Below are positions 38,622-47,892 of a DNA stretch of 64,000 nt, piece by piece. This DNA comes from a bacterium (lineage in GTDB: Bacteria; Bacillota; Bacilli; Lactobacillales; Streptococcaceae). The stretch lies in assembly GCA_905221115.1 (NCBI GenBank), contig CAJNBX010000004.1:62001-126000 (forward strand). Reading direction: 5' to 3'. Under the pieces are notes generated by a model, which saw only the letters and a list, made by a program, of their open reading frames with translations, was not told the origin of the DNA and made no database searches. The translations under genes and the position numbers were made by a program. Each line of letters starts with the position of its first letter. Positions within the stretch are counted from its first letter, which is position 1.

Positions 38622-40988
38622 CTATTTTCCAAAAATCTCTTTGAGGTCTGCGTCTGTAATCCCAATCATGGCGGGGATGCTGTCCCAATTTTCTTCGGTC
38701 AGGATGTAGGATTGTTCAGATGCACTTGATGTGGTTGTTTCTGAGACAGTTTGTTGCTTTTCTTCAACATTCTCCAATAAATCACTGAAGCGTTCAATCA
38801 GATAGGTTTTTCGGGCAGTTCCGATGTGCTGGGTAGCATAGTCAAAGGCCTGTAATTCGCCTAGTAAGATAAGCTTGCTTTTGGCGCGTGTAATGGCTGT
38901 ATAGATGAGATTGCGCTCCAGCATACGCCTACTAGCACTGGTGATAGGTAGGATGACAACAGGAAACTCACTTCCCTGAGACTTATGGATACTCATGGCA
39001 TAGGCCAAACGAATCTTGTACCATTCGTTACGTGGGTAAGAAACCTCATTGCCATCAAAATCAATGACAATCTCGTCTTGTTTCGACTCGGTGTATTTAC
39101 CAGGAATCAGGTCTGTGATAACTCCTAAATCTCCATTAAAGACATTGATTTCAGCATCGTTGACCAAGTGAATGACCTTATCTCCCTTACGATAGTGGCA
39201 CTGGGGAGCTTCAAAACTGAGTTGATCTTTTTGTGGTGGGTTCAGGAGGTCTTGCATGAGCTGATTGATAGCATCAATTCCTGCAGTCCCTCGGTACATG
39301 GGAGCCAGAACCTGAATATCACGAGCAGGGATACCACTTCTGAGAGCTGCGCCTAAGATTTTCTCAATCGTAGCAGGAATATGGCCACTAGCAATTTCAA
39401 AGTAGGAACGGTCAGCTTTTTTCTGGGTGAAGTCAGCTGGCAAGATGCCCTGTCGAATCTGACTAGCCAGGGTAACGATGGTTGATTCTTCGCTTTGCCG
39501 ATAAATTTTTTCCAAGCGAGTTTGAGGAATCAAGGAAATATGAAGCAGATCCGCTAGAACTTGTCCAGGACTGACAGACGGTAGCTGATCGCTATCGCCT
39601 ACGATGAGGATTTTACTGTTAGAAGAGATGTTGGAGAAGAGTTGATTTGCCAGCCAAGTATCCACCATGGAAAATTCATCTACGATGATAAAGTCGGCAT
39701 CCAGATAATCTTCCAGATGACTGGTATCATCATCACCTGTCATTCCTAAATGACGGTGTATAGTAGCGCTAGGCAAGCCTGTCAATTCATTCATGCGACG
39801 AGCTGCTCGTCCAGTTGGAGCAGCAAGAAGAATCGGCAGGTTGCTTTTTTTCCTGAGGTCAAGTCCTTCTAAAAGGGCATAAACAGCGATGATACCATTG
39901 ATAACAGTTGTCTTACCAGTACCAGGTCCACCTGTCAGGATAAAGACCTTATTCTGGATAGCATCACAGATAGCCTGTTTTTGAATGTTATCATACTCAA
40001 TCTCCAGATCTTCTTCGACAGTAGCGATATGTTTTTGAATGGTTTCTAAATCATGACTCTTCTGTTTTCCTTTTTCAAGGATACGAACCAAGTGACTGCG
40101 GATGCCTTCCTCAGCGAAAAAGAGGCTGTTGTCAAAAATTTTGGTATCAATCTGCTGGACCTTGTCTTCTTCAATCAGGTAGGAGAGTTCTTGGGCCACT
40201 TGGCTGGGATCCAGTTCCACGGGGCGGGAAGACTCAAGGAGAGTAAGGGTTTGTTCCAGCAAATCCCGTGCTTCAACATAGGTGTCCCCTGTTTCCATAC
40301 AGGCCTGAAAAAGACTGTGAACTAGACCGGCACGAAAGCGCTCAGGAGCCTGACTTTCGATGCCTAGTTCTTCCGCTAATTGGTCAGCAATGGTAAAGCC
40401 CAAACCCTTGATATCCTCAACCAGTTGGTAGGGATAATTTTCAACCACATCAAGAGTTTCTTCCTTGTAAAAGTCTTGAATCTGAAAGGCTAATTTATTG
40501 GGAATGCCGTAGTTGGCTAGTTTGGCCAAAACCATCTCGGTTCCGTAGTTGAGGCGGAGAGTAGAGACGAAAGCCTCGCGATTTTTGGCAGAGAGTCCTG
40601 AGATGCCTTCTAGCTTTTCTGGGTGTTGCAAAATTTCGTCAATGGTATTTTCGCCATAGGTGTCCACTATTTTCTGAGCTGTCTTGAGACCAATTCCCTT
40701 GAAATGGCTACTTGAAAAGTACTTAACCAAACCCTTGCTAGTTGGTTTTGCACGTTCATAACGGCTGATTTGCAGTTGTTCCCCATACTTGGAGTGCTGG
40801 ACAATTTGCCCCCAAAAAGTATAGTCTTCTCCCTCAATCACATCAGCCATAGTGCCGGTGACAATGATTTCAAAATCATCAAAATCCTCTGCGTCCGTAT
40901 CTTCGATTTCTAGGAGGAGGATGCGATAAAAATTGCTGGGATTTTCAAAAATAATCCGTTCAATGGTTCCTGAAAAATAAACTTCCAT
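38622..40988 (-). CDS. recD2: RecD2-type ATP-dependent DNA helicase
   Basis: A 788-residue superfamily 1B helicase not associated with RecBC. The N-terminal region has an OB-like start (YFSGTIERIIFENPSNFYRI) and helix-hairpin-helix segments (KGIGLKTAQKIVDTYG, ISGLSAKNREAF). Helicase motifs follow: Walker A LTGGPGTGKTTVING, motif II IIVDEFSMVD, and motif VI region AYAMSIHKSQGSEFPVV. RecD2 unwinds 5'-3' and acts in recombinational and mismatch repair in Firmicutes. AAGGAA precedes the ATG on the minus strand. Normal length. Confidence 0.95.
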   Translation of the reverse strand: MEVYFSGTIERIIFENPSNFYRILLLEIEDTDAEDFDDFEIIVTGTMADVIEGEDYTFWGQIVQHSKYGEQLQISRYERAKPTSKGLVKYFSSSHFKGIGLKTAQKIVDTYGENTIDEILQHPEKLEGISGLSAKNREAFVSTLRLNYGTEMVLAKLANYGIPNKLAFQIQDFYKEETLDVVENYPYQLVEDIKGLGFTIADQLAEELGIESQAPERFRAGLVHSLFQACMETGDTYVEARDLLEQTLTLLESSRPVELDPSQVAQELSYLIEEDKVQQIDTKIFDNSLFFAEEGIRSHLVRILEKGKQKSHDLETIQKHIATVEEDLEIEYDNIQKQAICDAIQNKVFILTGGPGTGKTTVINGIIAVYALLEGLDLRKKSNLPILLAAPTGRAARRMNELTGLPSATIHRHLGMTGDDDTSHLEDYLDADFIIVDEFSMVDTWLANQLFSNISSNSKILIVGDSDQLPSVSPGQVLADLLHISLIPQTRLEKIYRQSEESTIVTLASQIRQGILPADFTQKKADRSYFEIASGHIPATIEKILGAALRSGIPARDIQVLAPMYRGTAGIDAINQLMQDLLNPPQKDQLSFEAPQCHYRKGDKVIHLVNDAEINVFNGDLGVITDLIPGKYTESKQDEIVIDFDGNEVSYPRNEWYKIRLAYAMSIHKSQGSEFPVVILPITSASRRMLERNLIYTAITRAKSKLILLGELQAFDYATQHIGTARKTYLIERFSDLLENVEEKQQTVSETTTSSASEQSYILTEENWDSIPAMIGITDADLKEIFGK

Positions 40989-41019
40989 AAAATTCCTTTG
41001 TATGAATAGGTGAGAGTTA

Positions 41020-41124
41020 ATACTCTTCGAAAATCAAATTCAAACCACGTCAGCTTCGCCTTGCCGTACTCAAGTACAGCCTGCGGCTAGCTTCCTAGTT
41101 TGCTCTTTGATTTTCATTGAGTAT
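41020..41124 (+). repeat. BOX element (boxA-boxC, no boxB)
   Basis: 105 bases: atactcttcgaaaatcaaat, then the BOX core cacgtcagcttcgccttgcc, directly joined by gtactcaagtac to the boxC half gcggctagcttcctag...tttcattgagtat. It is a minimal copy lacking boxB. It occupies the gap between recD2 and lepB, both on the minus strand. Confidence 0.88.
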
Positions 41125-41183
41125 AACTTTGTTTCTATCTTAATCAAACTGGATAGTGAATAATCATCTTCTCACGATAGAAG

Positions 41184-41216
41184 AAGAGGCTGAGATTGCT
41201 GATTCTCGGCCTCTTA
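41184..41216 (-). terminator. Probable terminator of lepB
   Basis: Inverted repeat aagaggctgaga (41184-41195) with tctcggcctctt (41204-41215), one mismatch, just beyond the lepB stop. The minus-strand T run is interrupted (cttcttct), so strength is uncertain. Confidence 0.55.
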
Positions 41217-41222
41217 GGTCTC

Positions 41223-41837
41223 TTAAAATGTTCCGATACGGGTGATTGGCCAGAAGCGGAATTTAGCTTCCCCTGTGATATCTTTTGCTTTAAAGGTACC
41301 TACATGGCGGCTGTCGCTCGAAACCAAGCGGTCGTCTCCAAGGAGAAGGTATTCTCCTTCTGGAACTGTAAAGCTAAAGTTGGTATTGTAGTTGACATCG
41401 ACTGTGAAGGCTTGGGCTTTTTGAGCGATACTTCTAAAGAAAGTTCCTTTATTTCCTTCAAATCCCTTGCCTGAGTAGGTGCTTTGGAGTTTGTCATCCT
41501 TGAAGCGTTTGATGTAGTCAGCTAGGTAAGGCTCATCTGTCTCTTTGTCATTGATGTAAAGTTTATCATTTTCGTAACGGATAGTATCGCCAGGCATTCC
41601 GATGACACGTTTGACAATGTCCTTATTACCGTCTTCCTCATGAGCCACCACGATATCAAATCGGTCAATAGGGAGGTGTTTGACAACAAAGAGGATTTCG
41701 CCATCCGCTAGGGTAGGATCCATGGAGTGTCCTTCTACGCGGACATTACTCCAAAAAAAGATACGGCTCAAAGCTAGTAATGACAGAATCAGGAGGAACA
41801 ATCCCCACTCTTTTAAGAAATTTTTAAATGAATTCAT
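41223..41837 (-). CDS. lepB: Signal peptidase I
   Basis: A 204-residue membrane protease removing signal peptides on the outer face. One N-terminal helix (WGLFLLILSLLALSRIFFW) anchors it; catalytic Ser is in VEGHSMDPTL and catalytic Lys in DIVKRVIGMPGD; the C-terminal conserved box is LLGDDRLVSSDSRHVG. Three bases separate it from rnhC upstream, so both probably share a transcript. It would process the signal peptides of surface proteins such as the CAP/G5 protein. Confidence 0.95.
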   Translation of the reverse strand: MNSFKNFLKEWGLFLLILSLLALSRIFFWSNVRVEGHSMDPTLADGEILFVVKHLPIDRFDIVVAHEEDGNKDIVKRVIGMPGDTIRYENDKLYINDKETDEPYLADYIKRFKDDKLQSTYSGKGFEGNKGTFFRSIAQKAQAFTVDVNYNTNFSFTVPEGEYLLLGDDRLVSSDSRHVGTFKAKDITGEAKFRFWPITRIGTF

Positions 41838-41840
41838 AAC

Positions 41841-42722
41841 TTACCTTTCTAAGCGTTTTTTCGCTTTTTCAGTATTTTTAAAGTGCAGTTTGGCGCAGAA
41901 ATTGAGTCCCTGCATACCATAGGCTTGTAAAATCTGGCTAGCCACCTTATCAGAAGCCGTTCCAGCTCCACTTGGGAGCTGATAGCCCAGCTCTCGTCCC
42001 AGATTTTCAAGATTTTCCAGAAAGAGATCACGCGCAATGATAGAAGAAACTGCGACAGCCAAGTATTTGCCCTCAGCCTTTTCTTCTAAGCTGATAGGAT
42101 TGCTGAAACGATTGGCCTCTTGTGGCAAGTACTTGCCATAATTTTTAGCACTAGTAAAGGCATCAATCACAATTTTCTCAGGCTGAATGCCTTTTTGAAG
42201 AAGGAGATAGATAGCCTGGTTATGGAGGGCTACCTTAACCGAAACAGCATTGTAGCGGTCTCCGATGACCTCGTTGTACTTGCTGGGTGAGAGAAGCAAT
42301 GCCTGGTGCTGGATTTTTTCTTTGAGAATAGGGGCAATCTGACGGATCTTTTGGTCGGTCAGTGTCTTGGAATCCCCCACACCGAGTTTTCGCAAGAAGT
42401 CATGCTGGTCAGGTGTGACAAAGGAAGCCACAACTGCAAGCCCACCAAAGTAGGAACCATTTCCCACCTCATCTGTCCCAATTAAAGGGAGATTTTGTCC
42501 GCTGGTTTCCTCTACAAGTTGATAGCCAAAGAAACTAGCATATTTCTCAGCCCCTTCGCCCTGAAGCAAGACCTTTCCAGAAGTATAGATAGAAACCGTT
42601 GCTTGAGGTAGTCTCAAAAAGTAGCGGATATAGGGATTCTTACTGGGAGCCAGACTGGTTTGATAGTGTTCAAGAAAAGCCTGAATCTCCTTTTCACTTG
42701 GTGTGAGTGTTATACTTGCCAT
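41841..42722 (-). CDS. rnhC: Ribonuclease HIII
   Basis: A 293-residue type 2 RNase H that removes RNA from RNA-DNA hybrids. The N-terminal TBP-like substrate-binding domain (about 1-85) distinguishes HIII from HII; the catalytic domain starts [15 protein letters not shown], with acidic residues continuing in [13 protein letters not shown] and [14 protein letters not shown]. Divergent from zapA across an 86-base intergenic region holding promoters in both directions. Confidence 0.95.
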   Translation of the reverse strand: MASITLTPSEKEIQAFLEHYQTSLAPSKNPYIRYFLRLPQATVSIYTSGKVLLQGEGAEKYASFFGYQLVEETSGQNLPLIGTDEVGNGSYFGGLAVVASFVTPDQHDFLRKLGVGDSKTLTDQKIRQIAPILKEKIQHQALLLSPSKYNEVIGDRYNAVSVKVALHNQAIYLLLQKGIQPEKIVIDAFTSAKNYGKYLPQEANRFSNPISLEEKAEGKYLAVAVSSIIARDLFLENLENLGRELGYQLPSGAGTASDKVASQILQAYGMQGLNFCAKLHFKNTEKAKKRLER

Positions 42723-42729
42723 AGTTTCT

Positions 42730-42738
42730 ATTGTACCA
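42730..42738 (-). promoter_or_regulatory. Promoter (-10) of rnhC-lepB
   Basis: On the minus strand TGGTACAAT, an extended -10, lies just before the rnhC start with TTACAA about 18 bases upstream. Confidence 0.5.
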
Positions 42739-42762
42739 CAAAAGCAGGCAAATTTGTAAAAA

Positions 42763-42791
42763 CTGACAAAATTAGCGAATTTTGGTATAAT
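42763..42791 (+). promoter_or_regulatory. Promoter of zapA-cvpA
   Basis: CTGACA (42763-42768), 17 bases, TATAAT (42786-42791) with TG at 42783-42784 (extended -10), 17 bases before the zapA start. Confidence 0.72.
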
Positions 42792-42808
42792 ATCGTGAGG
42801 TGAATTTT

Positions 42809-43111
42809 ATGGCAAATCTAAATCGATTCAAATTTACATTCGGGAAAAAATCATTAACCTTGACAAGCGAATATGATAACCTTTTTATGGAGGAAATCGC
42901 CAAGGTTGCGACAGAAAAATACCAAGCAATTAAAGAACAAATGCCTAGCGCAGATGATGAAACAATCGCTCTTTTGTTGGCAGTTAACTGTTTATCAACT
43001 CAGCTCAGCCGTGAGATTGAATTTGACGATAAGGAGCAAGAGCTAGAAGAACTCCGTCACAAGCTTGTGACTTGCAAGCAAGAACAGAGCAAGATTGAGG
43101 ATTCCTTATGA
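42809..43111 (+). CDS. zapA: ZapA-like cell-division protein
   Basis: A 100-residue small protein, MANLNRFKFTFGKKSLTLTS, with the ZapA core DNLFMEEIAKVATEKYQAIK and a C-terminal coiled coil (about 65-100). ZapA bundles FtsZ filaments at mid-cell. GAGGTG (42795-42800) supports ATG 42809; the GTG at 42800 is part of that site. It overlaps cvpA by four bases (ATGA). Confidence 0.85.
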   Translation: MANLNRFKFTFGKKSLTLTSEYDNLFMEEIAKVATEKYQAIKEQMPSADDETIALLLAVNCLSTQLSREIEFDDKEQELEELRHKLVTCKQEQSKIEDSL

Positions 43112-43656
43112 TTTCACTCCTTCTTCTATTGGTCTTGGCTTGGGGATTTTATATCGGCTATCGGAGAGGCCTGCTCTTACAGGTTTATTACCTGATTTCA
43201 GCCCTGGCATCGGCTTTTGTGGCTGGCCAATTTTACAAGGGGCTTGGAGAACAATTCCATTTATTACTCCCTTATGCAAATCCGCAGGAAGGTCAAGGGA
43301 CTTTCTTTTTCCCATCGGATCAACTCTTTCAGTTGGATAAGGTCTTTTACGCAGGGATCGGCTACTTGCTTGTATTTGGGATTGTCTATAGCATTGGTCG
43401 TTTGCTTGGTCTCCTATTACACTTACTTCCTAGTAAAAAATTGGGTGGCAAATTGTTCCAAGTTTCAGCAGGTGTCTTGTCCATGTTGGTGACCTTATTT
43501 GTCTTGCAAATGGCCTTGACTATCTTGGCGACCATTCCCATGGCAGCTATACAAAATCCTCTTGAAAAGAGTATCGTCGCAAAACACATCATCCAGAGCA
43601 TACCAGTAACAACCAGTTGGCTCAAACAAATCTGGGTGACAAATTTAATCGGATAA
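43108..43656 (+). CDS. cvpA: CvpA family membrane protein
   Basis: A 182-residue protein with four hydrophobic helices and the CvpA N-terminus SLLLLLVLAWGFYIGYRRGL, then YAGIGYLLVFGIVYSIGRLLGL. CvpA-type proteins were found through colicin V production in E. coli; their general role is unclear, possibly envelope integrity. Co-translated with zapA and followed by a terminator before mutS2. Confidence 0.9.
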   Translation: MISLLLLLVLAWGFYIGYRRGLLLQVYYLISALASAFVAGQFYKGLGEQFHLLLPYANPQEGQGTFFFPSDQLFQLDKVFYAGIGYLLVFGIVYSIGRLLGLLLHLLPSKKLGGKLFQVSAGVLSMLVTLFVLQMALTILATIPMAAIQNPLEKSIVAKHIIQSIPVTTSWLKQIWVTNLIG

Positions 43657-43685
43657 AAAGGGCAGGAGTTTTCCTAGCCCTTTGT
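43655..43685 (+). terminator. Terminator of zapA-cvpA
   Basis: Stem aaagggcagga (43657-43667) with tcctagcccttt (43672-43683), one bulged base, beginning right at the cvpA stop. The T run is short. Confidence 0.72.
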
Positions 43686-43693
43686 TTACAGAT

Positions 43694-43721
43694 TTGACTC
43701 GAATCTATCAGAATGTAAAAA
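43694..43721 (+). promoter_or_regulatory. Possible promoter of mutS2
   Basis: TTGACT (43694-43699), 16 bases, TAAAAA (43716-43721), about 40 bases before mutS2. The -10 is weak. Confidence 0.4.
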
Positions 43722-43759
43722 GCTACCACACCTAGACATTCAAAGACAAGGAAATAAAG

Positions 43760-46096
43760 ATGAATAAGAAAATATTAGAAACATTAGAGTTCAATAAGGT
43801 CAAGGCTTTGTTTGAACCCCATTTGTTGACCGAGCAGGGCTTGGAGCAATTGAGACAGCTGGCTCCAACTGCCAAAGCGGATAAAATCAAACAGGCTTTT
43901 GCTGAGATGAAGGAAATGCATGCTCTTTTCGTCGAGCAACCGCATTTTACCATTCTCGCAACTAAGGAAATTGCAGGAGTCTGCAAGCGATTGGAGATGG
44001 GCGCAGACCTCAATATTGAGGAGTTTCTACTCTTGAAGCGTGTGCTTCTGTCTAGCCGAGAGCTGCAAAGTTTTTATGCTAATCTGGAAAATGTCAGCTT
44101 GACAGAATTAGCCCTCTGGTTTGAGAAATTACATGATTTTCCGCAATTACAAGGGAATCTCCAAGCCTTTAATGATGCAGGTTTCATTGAAAATTTTGCC
44201 AGTGAAGAATTGGCGCGCATCCGTAGGAAAATCCATGATAGCGAGAGTCAGGTCCGCGATGTTTTACAGGACTTGCTCAAGCAAAAAGCGCAGATGTTGA
44301 CAGAAGGGATCGTTGCTAGCAGAAATGGCCGTCAGGTTTTACCTGTCAAAAACACCTATCGTAACAAGATCGCAGGTGTCGTTCATGATATTTCTGCCAG
44401 TGGAAATACCGTCTATATCGAACCCCGTGAGGTGGTCAAACTAAGCGAAGAAATTGCTAGTCTGCGAGCAGATGAGCGCTATGAAATGCTTCGCATTCTC
44501 CAAGAAATTTCTGAGCGTGTCCGCCCTCATGCTGCTGAGATTGCTAATGACGCTTGGATTATCGGCCATCTGGACTTGATTCGTGCCAAGGTCCGCTTTA
44601 TCCAAGAAAGCCAAGCAGTCGTTCCTAAGTTATCAGAAAATCAGGAGATTCAACTGCTCCATGTCTGCCATCCTTTGGTCAAAAATGCTGTCGCAAATGA
44701 TGTCCATTTTGGCCAAGATTTAACAGCCATTGTCATTACGGGTCCCAATACAGGTGGTAAGACCATCATGCTCAAAACTCTGGGCTTGACGCAGGTTATG
44801 GCCCAGTCGGGTTTGCCGATTTTAGCAGACAAGGGAAGTCGTGTTGGTATTTTTGAAGAAATCTTTGCTGATATTGGAGATGAGCAGTCTATTGAGCAGA
44901 GCTTGTCTACCTTCTCTAGCCACATGACCAATATTGTGGATATTCTTGGCAAGGTCAATCAACATTCCCTCTTACTCTTGGATGAGTTGGGGGCTGGTAC
45001 AGACCCTCAAGAAGGAGCCGCTCTTGCCATGGCTATTCTGGAGGACCTTCGCTTGCGTCAAGTCAAGACCATGGCCACCACCCACTATCCTGAGCTCAAG
45101 GCCTATGGTATCGAGACAGCTTTTGTCCAAAATGCCAGTATGGAGTTTGATACTGCGACTCTTCGCCCGACTTATCGCTTTATGCAGGGAGTCCCTGGCC
45201 GAAGTAATGCCTTTGAAATTGCCAAACGTTTAGGCCTATCTGAAGTCATTGTAGGGGATGCCAGTCAGCAGGTCGATCAGGACAATGATGTCAATCGTAT
45301 CATTGAGCAACTGGAAGAGCAGACGCTAGAGAGTCGCAAACGCTTGGACAATATCCGTGAGGTGGAGCAAGAAAATCTCAAGATGAACCGTGCTCTCAAA
45401 AAACTCTACAATGAGCTCAATCGTGAAAAGGAAACGGAGCTCAATAAGGCGCGTGAACAGGCTGCTGAGATTGTGGACATGGCCCTAAGTGAGAGTGACC
45501 AGATTCTCAAGAATCTCCATAGTAAATCTCAACTCAAACCCCATGAAATCATTGAAGCCAAGACCAAGTTAAAAAAATTGGCTCCTGAAAAAGTAGATTT
45601 GTCTCAAAACAAGGTCCTTCAAAAGGCCAAGAAAAAACGAGCTCCAAAGGTGGGAGATGATATCGTGGTTCTCAGTTATGGACAGCGTGGTACCTTGACC
45701 AGTCAACTCAAGGATGGCCGCTGGGAAGTCCAAGTTGGCTTGATCAAGATGACCTTGGAAGAGAAAGAATTTGACCTTGTTCAAGCCCAGCAAGAAAAGC
45801 AAGTCAAGAAGAAACAGGTCAATGTCGTGAAACGGACTTCTGGCCGAGGTCCACAAGCAAGACTGGATCTTCGAGGTAAACGCTATGAAGAAGCCATGAA
45901 TGAGCTAGATGCCTTTATCGACCAAGCCCTGCTCAATAATATGGCGCAAGTTGATATCATCCATGGTATTGGAACAGGTGTCATCCGTGAAGGTGTCACC
46001 AAATACCTACAAAGAAACAAACATGTCAAGAGTTTCGGCTATGCCCCACAAAATGCTGGAGGCAGTGGTGCAACTATTGTGACATTTAAAGGATAG
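43760..46096 (+). CDS. mutS2: MutS2 (RqcU), ATPase/Smr endonuclease-like protein
   Basis: A 778-residue protein lacking the mismatch-recognition domain of MutS1. Core and lever domains come first, then the ABC ATPase ([49 protein letters not shown]), a long charged coiled coil and a KOW-like segment ([20 protein letters not shown]), and the C-terminal Smr domain ([32 protein letters not shown]). In Firmicutes it suppresses recombination and, as RqcU, splits collided ribosomes. Complete and in frame. Confidence 0.96.
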   Translation: MNKKILETLEFNKVKALFEPHLLTEQGLEQLRQLAPTAKADKIKQAFAEMKEMHALFVEQPHFTILATKEIAGVCKRLEMGADLNIEEFLLLKRVLLSSRELQSFYANLENVSLTELALWFEKLHDFPQLQGNLQAFNDAGFIENFASEELARIRRKIHDSESQVRDVLQDLLKQKAQMLTEGIVASRNGRQVLPVKNTYRNKIAGVVHDISASGNTVYIEPREVVKLSEEIASLRADERYEMLRILQEISERVRPHAAEIANDAWIIGHLDLIRAKVRFIQESQAVVPKLSENQEIQLLHVCHPLVKNAVANDVHFGQDLTAIVITGPNTGGKTIMLKTLGLTQVMAQSGLPILADKGSRVGIFEEIFADIGDEQSIEQSLSTFSSHMTNIVDILGKVNQHSLLLLDELGAGTDPQEGAALAMAILEDLRLRQVKTMATTHYPELKAYGIETAFVQNASMEFDTATLRPTYRFMQGVPGRSNAFEIAKRLGLSEVIVGDASQQVDQDNDVNRIIEQLEEQTLESRKRLDNIREVEQENLKMNRALKKLYNELNREKETELNKAREQAAEIVDMALSESDQILKNLHSKSQLKPHEIIEAKTKLKKLAPEKVDLSQNKVLQKAKKKRAPKVGDDIVVLSYGQRGTLTSQLKDGRWEVQVGLIKMTLEEKEFDLVQAQQEKQVKKKQVNVVKRTSGRGPQARLDLRGKRYEEAMNELDAFIDQALLNNMAQVDIIHGIGTGVIREGVTKYLQRNKHVKSFGYAPQNAGGSGATIVTFKG

Positions 46097-46154
46097 CAGT
46101 ATTCTGGACTTTATAAAGTAAAAACTGTTGAACTAATTTTTACTAATAAACACA

Positions 46155-46183
46155 TTGACAAAAGCCAACATTTTTTGTAAAAT
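46155..46183 (+). promoter_or_regulatory. Promoter of the alsT riboswitch transcript
   Basis: TTGACA (46155-46160), 17 bases, TAAAAT (46178-46183). Transcription would start near 46190, leaving a leader of about 250 bases that holds the glycine riboswitch. Confidence 0.82.
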
Positions 46184-46263
46184 AAGAATCAATTAAATAC
46201 CAACACCGAATGAAGTTTAATAGAAGTGGGGAATCGTTTGATTTTCCATGACTGTAAATGGAC

Positions 46264-46342
46264 GGAACTCTGGAGAGACCGTAAAGGCACCGAAGGGGCA
46301 AGGCAGGCAACTGCTCAAACTCTCAGGTAAAAGGACAGAGCT
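46264..46342 (+). ncRNA. Glycine riboswitch aptamer upstream of alsT
   Basis: The aptamer reads ctctggagagaccg, gcaccgaaggggcaa, then aactctcaggtaaaaggacagag: the conserved sequence of a glycine aptamer. P1 is ctctg (46268-46272) with cagag (46336-46340). Upstream sequence (about 46205-46260) shows no second full aptamer, so it is a singlet, perhaps with a remnant partner. The gap from mutS2 to alsT (342 bases) is otherwise promoter and expression platform. Confidence 0.93.
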
Positions 46343-46377
46343 AGGATAGACCGCTTTTTAGCATTTATCTAAGCATT

Positions 46378-46414
46378 CCAGAGTACATGTATCTTGCATG
46401 TGCTCTTTCTTTTG
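46378..46414 (+). terminator. Expression-platform terminator of the glycine riboswitch
   Basis: Stem gagtacatg (46381-46389) with catgtgctc (46397-46405), one G-T pair, then tttctttt. Its 5' arm with two preceding bases, ccagagt (46378-46384), is also perfectly complementary to actctgg (46267-46273) in aptamer P1. The two pairings are mutually exclusive, which predicts termination when glycine stabilises P1. Confidence 0.78.
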
Positions 46415-46438
46415 GGGTTGAAAAGATAGGAGAAGGAA

Positions 46439-47761
46439 ATGTTAGAATTGCTTAAATCAATTGATGCTTTTGCTTGGGGCCCACCCCTCTTGATTCTCTT
46501 GGTCGGGACAGGGATTTACCTAACTGCCCGTCTAGGACTCTTGCAGGTTTTGCGTTTGCCCAAGGCTTTCCAGCTTATTTTTACTAAGGACAAGGGGCAT
46601 GGCGATGTATCCAGCTTTGCGGCCTTGTGTACAGCCCTAGCAGCGACAGTTGGTACGGGAAATATTATCGGGGTGGCGACGGCTATCAAGGTTGGTGGCC
46701 CAGGGGCTCTCTTTTGGATGTGGATGGCGGCTTTCTTTGGGATGGCTACCAAGTATGCGGAAGGACTCTTGGCTATCAAATACCGTACCAAGGATGACCA
46801 TGGTGCAGTGGCGGGAGGTCCCATGCATTATATCCTTCTAGGGATGGGAGAAAAGTGGCGTCCCCTTGCCATCTTCTTTGCCCTGGCAGGTGTGCTAGTA
46901 GCTTTGTTGGGAATCGGGACCTTTACCCAAGTCAACTCGATTACAGAATCTATCCAAAATACGACGACTATTTCGCCAGCTATCACGGCTCTTGTTTTGT
47001 CTGTATTTGTAGCGATTGCAGTCTTTGGTGGACTCAAGTCCATTTCAAAGGTTTCAACTACGGTTGTTCCTTTTATGGCTATCATATATATTTTAGGAAC
47101 TCTTACAGTTATTTTCTTTAATATTGGAAAAATTCCTGCCACAATCGCTTTAATCTTGACATCGGCTTTTAGTCCAGTTGCTGCGGTGGGTGGTTTTGCT
47201 GGGGCTAGTATTCGAATGGCTATTCAAAATGGTGTAGCGCGTGGTGTGTTCTCAAACGAATCTGGCCTGGGTTCTGCTCCCATTGCAGCTGCTGCAGCTA
47301 AGACAAACGAACCAGTTGAGCAAGGTTTGATTTCCATGACAGGAACCTTTATTGATACCCTCATTATCTGTACCTTGACTGGTTTGACCATCTTGGTAAC
47401 TGGTGTTTGGAGTGGTGATTTGAATGGAGTTGCCTTGACTCAGTCTGCCTTCTCAACAGTCTTTTCACATTTTGGACCTGCCCTCTTAACAATCTTCCTT
47501 GTACTCTTTGCCTTTACGACGATTCTAGGTTGGAACTACTATGGAGAACGCTGTTTCGAGTTTCTCTTCGGTGTTCGCTTTATCTGGCTCTACCGTGTGG
47601 TCTTTGTGCTCATGGTCTTGTTGGGAGGATTTATCGAGTTGGATATGGTTTGGATTATCGCAGATATTGTCAATGCCTTGATGGCTCTGCCAAACTTGAT
47701 TGCCCTCTTGGTCTTGTCACCAGTCGTTATTGCTGAAACTAAAAAGTATTTTAATAAATAA
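46439..47761 (+). CDS. alsT: Sodium:alanine/glycine symporter AlsT (DagA)
   Basis: A 440-residue AGCS-family transporter with about ten to eleven helices. Family signatures include GTGNIIGVATAIKVGGPGAL, FWMWMAAFFGMATKYAEGLL and the NESGLGSAPIAAAAA motif. It takes up alanine or glycine with sodium. Control by the upstream glycine riboswitch argues for glycine as a physiological substrate, as reported for the equivalent S. pyogenes gene. AGGAGAAGGA precedes ATG 46439. Confidence 0.95.
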   Translation: MLELLKSIDAFAWGPPLLILLVGTGIYLTARLGLLQVLRLPKAFQLIFTKDKGHGDVSSFAALCTALAATVGTGNIIGVATAIKVGGPGALFWMWMAAFFGMATKYAEGLLAIKYRTKDDHGAVAGGPMHYILLGMGEKWRPLAIFFALAGVLVALLGIGTFTQVNSITESIQNTTTISPAITALVLSVFVAIAVFGGLKSISKVSTTVVPFMAIIYILGTLTVIFFNIGKIPATIALILTSAFSPVAAVGGFAGASIRMAIQNGVARGVFSNESGLGSAPIAAAAAKTNEPVEQGLISMTGTFIDTLIICTLTGLTILVTGVWSGDLNGVALTQSAFSTVFSHFGPALLTIFLVLFAFTTILGWNYYGERCFEFLFGVRFIWLYRVVFVLMVLLGGFIELDMVWIIADIVNALMALPNLIALLVLSPVVIAETKKYFNK

Positions 47762-47763
47762 TG

Positions 47764-47789
47764 GAATCACACATTGCGTGTGATTTTTT
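47764..47789 (+). terminator. Terminator of alsT
   Basis: Stem aatcacac (47765-47772) with gtgtgatt (47778-47785), loop attgc, then Ts to 47789. Confidence 0.85.
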
Positions 47790-47892
47790 GCTTTCATAAA
47801 AAATTTCTATCAGTGTAATTTAAAATATATATTATACACGGTATAGAATCTATGATAGACTAGATTTCAACAACATGAAAAGAGGTTTTATG

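Noticed and set aside
43095..43492. Alternative frames inside cvpA
   Set aside because: They are shadows of cvpA, which is itself coupled to zapA by an ATGA overlap and has the family N-terminus.
46205..46342. Tandem (two-aptamer) glycine riboswitch
   Set aside because: Only one set of glycine-core sequences is present; the upstream segment lacks them.
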